From the NCBI GenBank assembly GCA_022495995.1, contig JAFEMH010005429.1, positions 99,414 to 163,413 of the forward strand: DNA of 64,000 nt, read 5' to 3'. The notes beneath the pieces were generated by a model. It saw only the letters and a list, made by a program, of their open reading frames with translations, was not told the DNA's origin and made no database searches. Position numbers and translations under genes: made by a program. Of the stretch, positions 30,888-42,440 are shown in pieces; the first letter of the stretch is position 1, and every line of letters starts with the position of its first letter. Origin of the DNA: Adenophora triphylla var. japonica. Lineage: Eukaryota; Streptophyta; Magnoliopsida; Asterales; Campanulaceae.

Positions 30888-33728
30888 TGTGTGGGTGCCT
30901 CCCAACTCCTGGACCTATAAACCGTGTCCCAGGATGGAGGGTCCCAAAATATACCATTTCCAAAAAAAAATTCTTTACTTTAACTTGAAAAGTAAACAGC
31001 ACATTTTTAAAACCATTTCGAAATAACCTTTTTACACGGAGGTGATATATAAACCTGTTTTAAATCAAACACAACTTGTTTTAACAAACTATACAACGGG
31101 AAAGGCTATACACAAGCCAACCATAAACAAACCAAGTTTAAGTTACTTACAACACGATACAACTGAAACATGTTTGTAAAACTTTGTATATAATACATTC
31201 CCCAAAAGAATAACAACCAAGGTCCAGCCCCAACTCCCAAAATAACTCATACCCTGACAACCCAAAAGGAGTCCAAACTCTTCCCCCGGCCTCACTGGTC
31301 CGGTCCACCTGTCTCAGCGGGATCTAAAACAATAAAGGGAGAAGGGGTGAGATAAAATCTCAACAAGTTATTATGTATGCAACAATGTGCCATACAATAT
31401 GCAACACATAAACAGGTTGCTTACATTGGAAAACAGTAAACACATTACGTTACCTTTTCCTTCTAACCAATAAGTCATACCATATGCAACACACAAACAG
31501 GTTGCCAAGATCACATAGGGAAACAGTAAACACATTATGATACCTTTCCCATCTGAATCACACACATAGGATAACGGTGGGAGTAATACTCCTCTCGTGA
31601 AGTGCTGGTGCACCTTCACGGCTTATACGACCTCTAACAGAGATCCATATAAGTTATCGGCTATCATATGGCATGACTGCACATATCCATAGAAGCTGCG
31701 CACCCCTAGACCGTGGCCACAGAAGGGGGAGAGGTCACAGGTATAAGGAAATCTAAACACCTTATGAGATATCTTCCCATAAGTGATAGTATCCCGTATA
31801 CCCCCAAAAGATCAGCTGATATCACCATGTTCAAGCACATAACAGATACTTGAAAATAAGTCCACCCTATGGGACACTAATGTATATAACATGGAACTAT
31901 AATTCATGTTAATTCAATCACAATAGTGCACATACATTTCAACACTATTGAATAATAACACAATCCAAGGACATGGTATTAAAACTCATGCTCAACTAAA
32001 GAAACAGTGCAACACGTATGAAACACTATGTGCACAACAAACTATAAACAGGTAAGCACTTATGGAACAATTTATATCCCATAAGTCTTACATTTTCATT
32101 TCATACTATGGAAACCAGAAACAGGGTGTTATCCCTCCTGTTCAAACCAAGGAAATAATGCCCTATTCATTTTTAGGCACTATAGAGCAAATAGCCCTAC
32201 ATAGGTCATCACGTAGTGGTACAATGACATATAAGTAGCCCTACATACTCACAATGCAACATTAAACCACTTCACTTTTGGTTCCAAGTTCAAATACCAA
32301 GTTGTATAACATTTGGTTCAAGTGTCAAAAACTGCCTTTCAAGCAAGTTCACGATATTATTTAAGGCACTTCCCATTATCCAATTGGACCATTCCAAGTT
32401 CCATAATGTAGTACTAAAGTTGTAGTAGATTCAGGGTTAAAGAGTGTTCCAATTCATGTTGATTAGGCTAGGTTTTCCAAGCCTAGAAAAAGGTTCAAGG
32501 CTGCAAATGAGAAATAGTTCAAGTGCCATGCTGTCTTTCAAGCATTTTTAGGCCACTATTTAAAGCTCTTGCCAATATCTTTTTGGCCTATTTCAAGTTC
32601 TACATTATAGTACTAAACTTGTACTAAATGCCTAGTTAAAGAGTGATTAAATCTATACTCATTAGACTAGGTTAAAAAGCTTGCCAAGTTGCTATCTCAA
32701 CCTAGTTCTGGGCACGAGTCGTGAAGGTATGAACGAGTCGTGCTCCAGTCCTGCACGAATGGTACAAGGCTCACGACTACAATTCACGAGTGTAACCCTG
32801 AGGGTCACGACTCGTGCTATAGGGCACGAGTTGTGCCCTTCCACCAGAATCCATTGCTGAAGTTGACAACAACAGCAGCCACAATAACAACCACACTTCT
32901 CTCATTTCCAGCAACTACCAAGTGACCCAACTTCAGTTTTAAACCATATTCAGACTCTCTCCATGCCCTATAACATATATACAACATGGATACAACAATT
33001 ACCAATCCATAATACCACCCTTTGCCAAGTTGATCAACCCCAACTTAGCTTGTTTCCTTTTCAAACATAAAAATAACTTACCAAACTTATCAATAACCCT
33101 TCACATGGTCATAATAACATTATTAAACACAAAGTGAGCAGTTATTGGAAAAGAACCATAACAACTTACCCAAGTTATTCAATTAAAAGAGAGAGATAAT
33201 TGGATGAACTAGCTCTATCCACCTTCCTTTGCAATATTTCCAAGTTGGAATCAACAACAACAACAGATCTGAATTTCTGTGATTTTTATAAGTTGAACAA
33301 GGGTTTGGGAAGCTTCTTGGCTGATGGAAACAATAAGAAAGCTGAAGAACGTAGTAATCTTCTTGAGGAAGTATTAAGAAGATATATATATAAAGCAATT
33401 TTCACTCTAGCTCCTCGAAGATTGAATTTCAACAAAACACCACCTTAAAGTTAATGTTACACCTAAGCACCTTGATAACTTCTATAACACTTTCAATCAA
33501 TATTCAAGTGTTGACAAAGAACTACACAACTTTTCTCATTTCCATCATTTAGACATTATAAGTTTCAATCAAGTTAATAACATCTAAAAATCACATAGTT
33601 CATAAAACATGCCAAAATGAACACGTAAGCAAATCAATTATCAACAAACAAAGGATGATATGCAAGGCATACCCAACCCCACGTGCTTCACGTGTGACCA
33701 ATATGTGCCTAGGTTTAGGGTCGTGACA
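30888..33728 (-). repeat. Tekay-like Gypsy 3' LTR (minus orientation)
   Basis: On the minus strand it starts TGTCACGACCCTAAACC, a common start for plant Tekay/Del LTRs, and ends GGAGGCACCCACA. A polypurine tract abuts its start. At 2841 bp it is long, which fits Tekay. It has no real gene. A cluster of GCACGAGTCGTG-type palindromes lies at 32709-32838, the same motif as in the Copia element Angela-1. Two short phrases around AATGCACC... repeats (31380-31560) are local duplications. Confidence 0.8.
32709..32838. repeat. GCACGAGTCGTG palindromes in the Tekay LTR
   Basis: GGGCACGAGTCGTG, ACGAGTCGTGC, TCACGACTCGTGC and GGGCACGAGTTGTGCCC occur within 130 bp. The words match those in the Angela-1 LTR although the two elements belong to different superfamilies. 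A TATA box downstream on the minus strand is not clear here. Confidence 0.78.
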
Positions 33729-33742
33729 CTCACTCCCCCTTA
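33729..33742 (-). other. Tekay-like polypurine tract
   Basis: The minus strand reads TAAGGGGGAGTGAG directly before the LTR start TGTCACGACC. Confidence 0.88.
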
Positions 33743-33768
33743 AATAAAATTTGTCTCGAATTTGGACT

Positions 33769-34218
33769 TCACTTACCTGAATGATCAAACAACTCAGGAT
33801 ACTTCTGACTCATCTCAGATTCTAATTCCCAAGTAGCTTCCTCAATGGTGTGATTCTCCCAAAGAAATTTCACCACGGGAATACTCTTGGTACGCAATTC
33901 TCGGACCGGCCTCTCCAGAATCCGCAAAGGTACCTCAACATAGGTCATATCCGTCTGGACATCCTCAGGAGGAGAACTCAACACATGAGAGGAATCATAG
34001 CAGTACTTCCTCAACATGGACACATGAAACACAATGAAGAGAAGAAAGAGAGGGAGGTAGAGCCAAACGATAGGCTAACTCACCTACCTTCTTTAACACC
34101 TCAAAAGGACCAATAAACCTAGGAGCCAATTTCCCTTTGTTGCCAAACCTCTTGATCCCCGTTCTTGGTGAGATCTTCAAGAACACAAAAATCACCAACT
34201 TGAAAGGATAACTCCCTT
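33769..34218 (-). pseudogene. pol: Tekay-like pol C-terminus with chromodomain-like end
   Basis: Reading down from 34218: ELSFQVGDF, then in another frame VFLKISPRTGIKRFGNKGKL and PRFIGPFEVLKKVGELAYRL, the C-terminal GPY/F module of Gypsy integrases. Next comes FHVSMLRKYCYDSSHV and a chromodomain-like end LRTKSIPVVKFLWENHTIEE with ATWELESEMSQKYPELF. Chromodomains of this position mark chromoviruses such as Tekay. The rest of pol lies beyond the CACTA element that begins at 34219. Confidence 0.88.
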
Positions 34219-34860
34219 CACTACCAAAAACAGGCGTTTTAGCGACGGAAAAGACAGCGACGGAAGAATTCCGTCGCTATTTAGCGGCGGAAATTAAGAT
34301 TTAGCGGCGGAATTATTTTGGCGTCAAATTTAGCGACGGAATTTAATTCCGACGCTAGATTCCGACGCTAAAACGAATATTCCTCGAATATTCCTTTAAT
34401 TACTGCCACTATTTTGGCGCTTGATTTACCGACGGAATATTCCGCCGCTATTTCTTTATCAGCGACGGAATTATTCCGCCGGTGAAAACATATTATTTAT
34501 TTTTTTATTGATCAGCGGCGGAAATTTTCCATCGGTGAAAATAATTTTTTTTTTAAATATTACACCGACGGAAAATTTCCGCCGCTGATTAATTAAAAAT
34601 ATTAATTAATCAGCGGCGGAAATATTCCGTCGGTGAAAATAAAATATTTTTTATTTTTTTTTTGAAATATTTCACCGTCGGAATATTTCCGACGCTGATA
34701 AATTAAATTTTTTTATTTTATCAGCGGCGAAAATATTTCGTCGGTGAAAATAAAATATATGTATTTTTTTTTGAAAATATTACACCGACGGAATATTTCC
34801 GCCGCTGAATAATTAATTTTTTTTTATTTATCAGCGTCGAAATATTCCGCCGCTGATAAT
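34219..34860 (+). repeat. CACTA left terminus and subterminal repeats
   Basis: The terminal CACTACCAAAAACAGG is followed by about 20 direct and inverted copies of AGCGGCGGAAAT / ATTTCCGCCGCTGA with T-rich spacers. In CACTA elements such motifs bind the element-encoded protein and define the transposition complex. A second cluster lies at 37818-37965, so the tandem array seems to have expanded within the subterminal region. Confidence 0.88.
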
Positions 34861-34969
34861 AAAATGTAATTTTTAATTATTTTTAGAACTAATTAACAAA
34901 ATAACCAACTGAAAAATATTAAAATATTTAATTGAAACGTTAGAAAATTGACTGATAATAAAAAAGTCC

Positions 34970-37510
34970 TAAATAATGGCACATATCTGTAACTCAATTT
35001 CCATTTGGATTTGGAGGAAGTCATAGAGATGAAAAACACTTTAAATTCCATTTAGAATGTAGAAAACAACTAAAAAAAATAAACGAGGTAGCCGTATACC
35101 ATTCTCACAAGATCGCGACACATAAAACACTAAAAATCTTAAATAATGGCACATATTTTTAACTCAATTTTCATTTGGATTTGGAGGAAAGTCATAGAGA
35201 TGAAAAACACTTTAAATGCCATTTAGAATGTAGAAAAAAATTAAAAAAAATAAACGAGGTAGCCGTATACCAATCTCACAAGATCGCGACACATAAAACC
35301 CTAAAAATCCTAAATAATGGCACATATTTGTAACTCAATTTCCATTTGGATTTGGAAGAAGTCATAGAGATGAAAAACACTTTAAATGCCATTTAGAATG
35401 TAGAAAAAAATTAAAAAAAAATAAATGAGGTAGCCGTATACCATTCTCACAAGATCGCGACACATAAAACCCTAAAAACCCTAAATAATGGCACATATTT
35501 GTAACTCAATTTCCATTTGGATTTAGAGGAAGTCATAGAGATGAAAAACACTTTAAATTCCATTTAGAATGTAGAAAAAAATAAAAAAAAATAAACGAGT
35601 TAGCCGTATACCATTCTCACAAGATCGCGACACATAAAACCCTAAAAACCCTAAATAATGGCACATATTTGTAACTCAATTTCCATTTGGATTTGGAAGA
35701 AGTCATAGAGATGAAAAACACTTTAAATGCCATTTAGAATGTAGAAAAAAATTAAAAAAAAATAAACGAGTTAGCCGTATACCATTCTCACAAGATCGCG
35801 ACACATAAAACCCTAAAAACCCTAAATAATGGCACATATTTGTAACTCAATTTCCATTAAATGCCATTTAGAATGTAGAAAAAAATTAAAAAAAAATAAA
35901 CGAGGTAGCCGTATACCATTCTCACAAGATCGCGACACATAAAACCCTAAAAACCCTAAATAATGGCACATATTTGTAACTCAAATTTCATTTGGATTTG
36001 GAGGAAGTCATAGAGATGAAAAACACTTTAAATGCCATTTAAAATGTTGAAAAAAAATTTAAAAAAATAAACGAGGTTGCCGTATACCATTCTCACAAAA
36101 TCGCGACACATAAAACCCTAAAAACCCTAAATAATGGCACATATTTGTAACTCAATTTCCATTTGGATTTGGAAGAAGTCATAGAGATTAAAAACACTTT
36201 AAATTCCATTTATAATGTAGAAAAAAATTAAAAAAAATAAACGAGGTAGCCGTATACCATTCTCACAAGATCGCGACACATAAAACCCTAAAAATCCTAA
36301 ATAATTGCACATATTTGTAACTCAATTTCCATTTAGATTTGGAGGAAGTCATAGAGATGAAAAACACTTTAAATGCCATTTAGAATGTAGAAAAAAATTA
36401 AAAAAAAATAAACGAGGTAGCCGTATACCATTCTCACAAGATCGCGACACATAAAACCCTAAAAACCCTAAATAATGACATATATTTGTAACTCAATTTT
36501 CATTTGGATTTGGAGGAAGTCATAGAGATGAAAAACACTTTAAATGCCATTTATAATGTAGAAAAAATTAAAAAAAAATAAAAGAGGTAGCCGTATACCA
36601 TTCTTACAAGATCGCGACACATAAAACCCTAAAAACCCTAAATAATGGCACATATTTGTAACTCAATTTTCATTTGGATTTGGAGGAAGTCATAGAGATG
36701 AAAAACACTTTAAATGCCATTTAGAATGTAGAAAAGAAAAAAATTAAAAAAAAAATAAACGAGGTAGCCGTATGTCATTCTCACAAGATCGCGACACATA
36801 AAACCCTAAAAACCCTAAATAATGGCACATATTTGTAACTCAATTTCCATTTGGATTTGGAGGAAGTCATAGAGATGAAAAACACTTTAAATGCCATTTA
36901 GAATGTAGAAAAAAATTAAAAAAAATAAACGAGATAGCCGTATACCATTCTCACAAGATCGCTACACATAAAACCCTAAAAACCTAAATAATGGCACAAA
37001 TTTGTAACTCAATTTCCATTTGGATTTGGAGGAAGTCATAGAGATGAAAAACACTTTAAATGCCATTTAGAATGTATAAAAAAATTAAAAAAAAATAAAC
37101 GAGGTAGCCGTATACCATTCTCACAAGATCGCGACACATAAAACCCTTAAAACCCTAAATAATGGCACATATTTGTAACTCAATTTCCATTTGAATTTGG
37201 AGGAAGTCATAGAGATTAAAAACACTTTAAATGCCATTTAGAATGTAGAAAAAAATTAAAAAAAAATAAACGAGGTAGCCGTATACCATTCTCACAAGAT
37301 CACGACACATAAAACCCTAAAATTCCTAAATAATTGCATATATTTGTAACTCAATTTCCATTTGGATTTGGAGGAAGTCATAGAGATGAAAATCACTTTA
37401 AATTCCATTTATAATGTAGAAAAAAATTAAAAAAAAAATAAACGAGGTAGCCGTATACCATTCTCACAAGATCGCGACACATAAAACCCTAAAAACCCTA
37501 AATAATGGCA
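34970..37510 (+). repeat. 170-bp tandem array in the CACTA element
   Basis: About 15 copies with a period of 168-176 bp run from CTAAATAATGGCACATATTTG through GGAGGAAGTCATAGAGATG, ATTTAGAATGTAGAAAAAAA and GAGGTAGCCGTATACCATTC to CAAGATCGCGACACATAAAA. One copy (about 35826-35956) is about 35 bp short. Each unit ends CCCTAAAAACCCTAAA, two plant telomere-type words. No coding frame crosses the units. It is a satellite-like expansion, not a CRISPR array. Confidence 0.93.
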
Positions 37511-37800
37511 TATATAAATAAAAACAATGATATTCATTAAATTAAAATTAATTATTATTTATGATTTATTTATTTATTCAAAAATAATATTTATTGACTC
37601 ACATTTATTCTTTTGAGAGTAATTTAAAATAATTTTCATGTTATATATAATATAAATAGTGATTTTTATTAAATTAAAATTAATAAATATTTATGATTTA
37701 TTTATTTTTTCAAAAATAATATTTATTGACTCATATTTATTTTTTTGATAATAATTTAAAATAATTTTCATGTTATATATAATATAAATAATGATATTTA
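37511..37800. repeat. AT-rich tandem duplication
   Basis: Two units of about 140 bp (about 37515-37655 and 37656-37795) share TTATTCAAAAATAATATTTA, TTGACTCA and TTTCATGTTATATATAATAT. No coding capacity. Confidence 0.75.
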
Positions 37801-37817
37801 TTATTGAATTTATTAAT

Positions 37818-37965
37818 TATAGCGGCGGAAATTTCCATCGCTGAGGTTAATTAAATCAGCGGCGGAAATTTCCGCCGGTGATGAATCGTGCCACGTCATC
37901 GATCCCTGTGAACGAAATTTCCAGCGGCGGATTTTCAGCGGCGGAATATTCCATCGCTGAGGTAA
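37818..37965 (+). repeat. CACTA inner subterminal motif cluster
   Basis: Six or more copies of AGCGGCGGAAAT or its complement. It lies directly upstream of the TATA motif at about 37966, so transposase binding here could also affect transcription. Confidence 0.8.
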
Positions 37966-38252
37966 AATATAAATAAAAAATTTTGCCCTAAAATAATTTA
38001 CAGTCTCCAAAAGCCTCTCTCTCTCTCTCTTCCCGCTTTCTCTCTCTTCCTCCCCGACCGACGAGCTTCCTTCCCGTCGTCGCTTCATCACCGCCACGTT
38101 GCCTCACCGCCGTTGCGTCACCGCCGTCCCTCTCCACACCGCCTTTAAGCTTCGCCGTCGACCATCTCCACCATCTCCGTTATGCCGCCTTTAAGCTTCG
38201 CCGTCCCTCAACTCCACCGCTACCGCCACCGCACCGCCGTGTTACTTCAAAG
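37966..38252 (+). promoter_or_regulatory. CACTA transposase promoter and 5' leader
   Basis: AATATAAATAAAA (about 37967-37979) is a TATA-like box. A CT-rich stretch (38010-38055) and a CG-rich leader with repeated CACCGCCGT words follow. The leader ends AAAG|GTATGT at 38252/38253, a good plant 5' splice site. No start codon is convincing in this exon. Confidence 0.6.
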
Positions 38253-40062
38253 GTATGTAAACCCTCGATTACCTCTGTATTTGTTGTATTGGAAATCAAT
38301 TTGTGATTTTTATTTGTGATTACCGCCGTTGAGTTCTGCTACCGCCACCGCACCGCCGTTGAGTCCGTCTGTATCTGATTTGTACTAAAAAAGAATTGGG
38401 TTTGATTTGTATAAATTTTTGGTAGATAAGAATCAATCATTCGTTATGATTTTTTTCGAAAATTGGTGGCTTTTCATTTAGAATAGCAGATTGTAAAATG
38501 GATATTATGAAATGGGTTTGATTTATATATTCTATATTCTGAGTAGATTAATGGATACTGTGAAATGGGTTTGATTTGTATAAGTTTTTGGTAGATTGTA
38601 AGATGGGTATTGTGAGTTTGGTTTGATTTGTATGTGTTTTTATTGGAATTTCAGTAGGAGATTATACAATATGTACTGTGAAATGGGTTTGATTTATATA
38701 GGTATTGTGAATTTGGTTTGATTTGTATGTGTTTTATTGGAATTTCAGTAGGAGATCATATGATATAAAAATATTAGGGCCTAATTTTAAATTTTGAACA
38801 GGGCCTCAAAAATATTTGGACCGGCCCTGTGGAGAGGGTGTTCCTGATGTGTGTTGTGTGTGTGAGTATGTTGTGCGTGTGTGTGTGTTACTGTTGTATG
38901 CGTATGTGTGTGTTGCATGTGTGCAGAATGTTAGTGATATTTATCTTGGGTAATTTATTTTTTCCTCTGTTGATTATGCTTAAAACTTTGTTTACCCCGC
39001 CCACTTACCCATTAGAACTATTTTTCCAGTCAATTATGCTATTTGCTAAAAATGCCCTAGTGCTTTTACTGACTGTTAGAGTTGATCCATATAATGATTT
39101 TCTATATATGTGTTATTGTGGTTTCATATGATGATCTTGATGTGATTCTTGTGCATTGCAGAAAATGGCTGATTAGTATATATAAACCATGACTGCCTTT
39201 CTTGCTTTTACTTCGATTTAGTTAGAAAGTTAGCTTGGGTTCTTTGCAGTCATTAGATATTAGAGAGAATGGTTCTAGGTTATTGTGACTTTTAATTAGT
39301 GACATGAATTTGTGCTCCTAGGATACTGTGTTAGAGAGAATGGTTCTAGGTTATTGGGGTGAATGTCTCAATAATGTAACATATTCAACTGCACACTACC
39401 TTAGTGGTTCTAGATCCCATTTTGGGGCGATTGACGGCATCGCGGATGGTGATGTATATCGCCTACGTTTGAGCGCCTGATATCAATCCTGGCACCCTAG
39501 ATGCACCTTAGGGTATTGTGGTTGGTGGTTAACATCTTAAAATATAAATAAGATGAGAGCCACTCTAAAGAAAACGATAATGTAACATATTCAACTGCAC
39601 ACTACCTTAGTGGTTCTTGATCCCGAAGTGATAGCTCGCAGGGAGGCCTTGAGGCAGGAAAGAGCAAAGATGCGAGAGCTACCAGATCGATTGATCCACC
39701 GGCTCACACGATACGAGCCAGATGAGGTCGAGGCCCGACTTTTTCGACATACCTAGACCAAAGACCTCCCGGGGACCGAGGCATAGGAAGAGTAGAGATT
39801 CGAGTTCGGGAGCGGGAATGAGTTCCTAGACACTTTAAGAAGACCTGTTAATATATTGTTAAATATGAGTTAGAAGCTTTATATTTATTTTAAGAAGATT
39901 TGTGTTGCTTTTAAGTTTGTAATTCAAATTTAGGGAATGATAATACGTTAATTACTTCTAAACTGTTAATATATTATGAAATCCAATAATTATTAACATC
40001 CCAATTTTGTTTCATCTGTCGATTAAATTGAGTGTACATGTAATATATGGATTGCAATGCAG
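38253..40062 (+). other. Probable leader intron(s) of the CACTA transposase gene
   Basis: Donor GTATGT at 38253 and acceptor TTGCAATGCAG at 40062, just before the transposase start, frame this stretch. It includes a GT-rich microsatellite (38845-38925), GGACCGGCCCTG (about 38819-38830) resembling a hAT end, a duplicated phrase TAATGTAACATATTCAACTG (39374 and 39579), and a short charged frame (about 39631-39752). A further acceptor-like site GTGCATTGCAG (39163) could split it into two introns. Confidence 0.45.
39631..39752 (+). pseudogene. Short charged open frame in the CACTA intron region
   Basis: The frame reads DPEVIARREALRQERAKMRE, then LPDRLIHRLTRYEPDEVEAR and LFRHT before a stop. Composition is rich in Arg and Glu and codon use looks coding, unlike its AT-rich surroundings. 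It may be an exon relic or captured fragment. I do not recognise it. Confidence 0.35.
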
Positions 40063-40067
40063 GAGTG

Positions 40068-41393
40068 ATGTCTGTTAACGATGATCGTAGTTGGATGTAC
40101 AAGCGGAAGTTGCCGAATCATTCCAGTATCAATCCTGAGTTTTATAGAGGGTTGATGGGGTTTATTGAATTTGCTCAATCAAATAAAACCAGTCACATGG
40201 ATAAAGATGGTAAGATTAGGTGTCCATGCACCATCTGTTGTAATGTCAAGTATCTAAGCTTGATCGATACTCAAAAACATCTTTTGCGTAACGGGTTTGA
40301 AGTTGGGTACAAACGGTGGACCCGTCATGGTGAGCTGAGATTGCGCACAAATGTTACGAATAATCCCCCCGGGAATATTCATGTACCACCCGAACCCGAA
40401 CCTATTATTCAGGACAATGAAGAACCACCTTTGAATATGGAAGATATGGTTAGGGATGCAGCCGGTCCTGAATTCGATTGGTCAGAGAACCAACAGCAAG
40501 AACCAACCCCTGCAGCCAAGAAATTTATTGATGCTATGGACTCTGCAAAAGAGAAGGTCTATCCAGGTTACGAGATCAGTGTGTTGGAGGCTGTGGCTGA
40601 GCTCCTTAACATAAAGGCTGATTGCAATATTAGCCAGTCTGCTTATAATCGTATCATGAAAGCAATTAAGCGGATGTTGTCGAAAGAGAATAAGATGGTT
40701 AAAAACTTTTATGAGACAAAGAAGTTGGTTGGGCAGATTGGGCTATGTTATGAAAAGATTGATGCGTGTAAGAATGACTGCATGCTATTCTACAAGGAAG
40801 ATTCACAGAAGACAGAGTGTTCAATTTTCGGACAAAGTAGATATAAGCCAAATCGGAGGGGGAGTTCAAAACACAAGAAAAATAGACCACATAAGCAGTT
40901 GCATTACATGCCATTGATTCCAAGACTGCAACGCCTCTATGCGTCTAAATCTACTGCAGAGGCAATGCGTTGGCATAAGGAAAGTTTGCGTGAAGAGGGT
41001 GTGTTGATTCATCCCAGTGATGGGGAGGCATGGAAACACTTTGATGAGACTTATCCTGACTTTGCGTACGAAGCAAGAAATATACGGTTATGCATACGCT
41101 GATGGTTTCAATCTGTTTGGTCCTGGGGCAAAATCTTACTCTTGTTGACCGATTATAGCCACTGTCTACAATCTTCCGCCACAGTTGTGTATGAGTGATC
41201 CCTACATGTTCTTGTTGTTATTCATCCACAGCCCAAACGACCACAGGAGGAACATTGACGTCTATCTCCGACCTTTGATGGACGAATTGAAGCAGCTTTG
41301 GGAGGATGGGGTCGAAACGTGGGATGCTTTCAAGCGAGAGAATTTCAGCATGAAGGCTGCGTTGATGTGGACAGTTAATGACTTCTCTGCATA
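40068..41393 (+). pseudogene. tnp2: TNP2-like CACTA transposase, N-terminal part
   Basis: The start chosen is the ATG at 40068 (MSVNDDRSWMYKRKL), which follows an intron acceptor at 40062. The in-frame ATG at 40047 would be intronic. Residues 5-95 form the transposase-associated domain with DGKIRCPCTICCNVKYLSLI. A long linker follows, then the start of the transposase proper (MPLIPRLQRLYASKSTAEAM, RWHKES). The frame ends at 41102 by a frameshift. Homology continues (DGFNLFGPGAKSYSC, a TGA at about 41146 where Trp is usual, then CMSDPYMFLLLFIH, NIDVYLRPLMDELKQLWEDG, AALMWTVNDFSAY) until Tat-A interrupts at 41394. The family cuts and pastes the element from its ends. Confidence 0.9.
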
Positions 41394-41677
41394 TGTGTAA
41401 GTACCCAAATCTGGCTCATGCCTTCCGGATAAGTTTCCCGGTAATTCCCCGAACTTTCCTAGAGTTCCGGAACAATTCCGGAACTGTTCCAAACCTCCTA
41501 AGGGCTGAAGGGATTGCTCTAAATTAAAAGGGCACGTTTTAATTGATTTTGGCATCCTTCTAGAATTGCCACCTTGCATGATTCTAGAAGAATGCTGAGT
41601 CACACAGGATAATGCCGCACTGCTGCATTAGCCAAGAACCCCTAGCCGCACGGCCTCATTAGCCTTATCCAGACTGC

Positions 41678-41687
41678 CTATAAATAG
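41678..41687 (+). promoter_or_regulatory. Tat-A LTR TATA box
   Basis: CTATAAATAG lies after GCCGCACGGCCTCATTAGCC. Tat-B has the same arrangement at 57870-57879, so it is conserved between diverged copies. Confidence 0.7.
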
Positions 41688-42015
41688 ATCCCTCCTCTAC
41701 CCATTTTTAAACACGAAAAACACACACAATACACCATACTCAGCTCCAAAACTCTCCCAAAACACTGCTGCAAGATCAAGAGGTTGAAGAAAGCCAAGAA
41801 ACCACCTCCCTCCTCCTTGAAGCCTCCAAAGTTGGTCCTTCCACCAAGCAAGACCCAAAGAAGAAGAGGTCACCACCATTGGTAACCTCTCACTCCCTTA
41901 CCTTGCATTCTACTTGCTCTATGTGATTTAATTGCTCATTGCATTCATATATTGTCATTATCTTGCTTGGGACTTGGCACTTATCATTAAAGATCCTATC
42001 TTTATCATATCCCCC

Positions 42016-42440
42016 TCCCCCTTTTGCATCCTTTGCATGAAATAAGCATCACTTGCTCTTAAAAATGTAATCTTTATATTCAAAGGTGCATCCTTTGCAC
42101 CTAAAAATTCCTTTTTTACATAAAAATATCATCTTTATGCATCCTTTGCTCATAAAAATGCAATCTTTATATTCAAAATGCATCCTTTGCACATAAAAAT
42201 CATGTCTTTACCATAAAGGTGCATCCTTTGCATCTAAAACCCATTTTCATGCATCCTTTGCATTAAAAGTCATTCCTTTACAATCAAATTAGCATCCTTT
42301 GCTTTCAAAATGTAATCTTTGTGCATCCTTTGCATATTAAATACTATTTTCCTCATAAAAATGCATCCTTTGCATAAAAATCATGTCTTTAATTAAAAAG
42401 CATCCTTTGCAATCAAAAGCATCCTTTGCAATCCAAAAAT
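42016..42440 (+). repeat. GCATCCTTTGCA repeat field in the Tat-A LTR
   Basis: About 15-18 copies of (T)GCATCCTTTGCA(T) separated by AAAAAT..TCTTT..-type spacers of 10-30 bp. The Tat-B LTR carries a smaller field with GCATC.TTTGCA (58250-58450). It lies downstream of the TATA box, so it would be in the transcript. Confidence 0.85.

Larger units (their letters stand above)
34219..41393 (+). mobile_element. CACTA (En/Spm) transposon, left part
   Basis: It starts CACTACCAAAAACAGGCG inside Tekay pol. Dense subterminal motifs GCGACGGAA / TTCCGCCGCTGA follow (34240-34860), then a tandem array (34970-37510), a second subterminal block (37818-37965), a promoter and leader, an intron, and the start of a TNP2-type transposase, which Tat-A cuts at 41394. 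CTT (34216-34218) is the expected 3-bp duplication. The right half is outside the window. Confidence 0.9.

Noticed and set aside
31371..33448. Frames inside the Tekay LTR
   Set aside because: They are short and in mixed strands within a 2.8-kb LTR, with no domain.
34970..37510. Possible CRISPR-like or telomeric array
   Set aside because: Units are 170 bp with no short repeat/spacer alternation, and the CCCTAAA words occur only twice per unit. It is a tandem satellite in a plant transposon.
38768..38830. hAT insertion ending GGACCGGCCCTG
   Set aside because: Only one end is recognisable and no matching left end or 8-bp duplication was found, so it is mentioned under the intron only.
38829..39131. 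Cysteine- and valine-rich 100-codon frame
   Set aside because: It translates a GT microsatellite in an intron.
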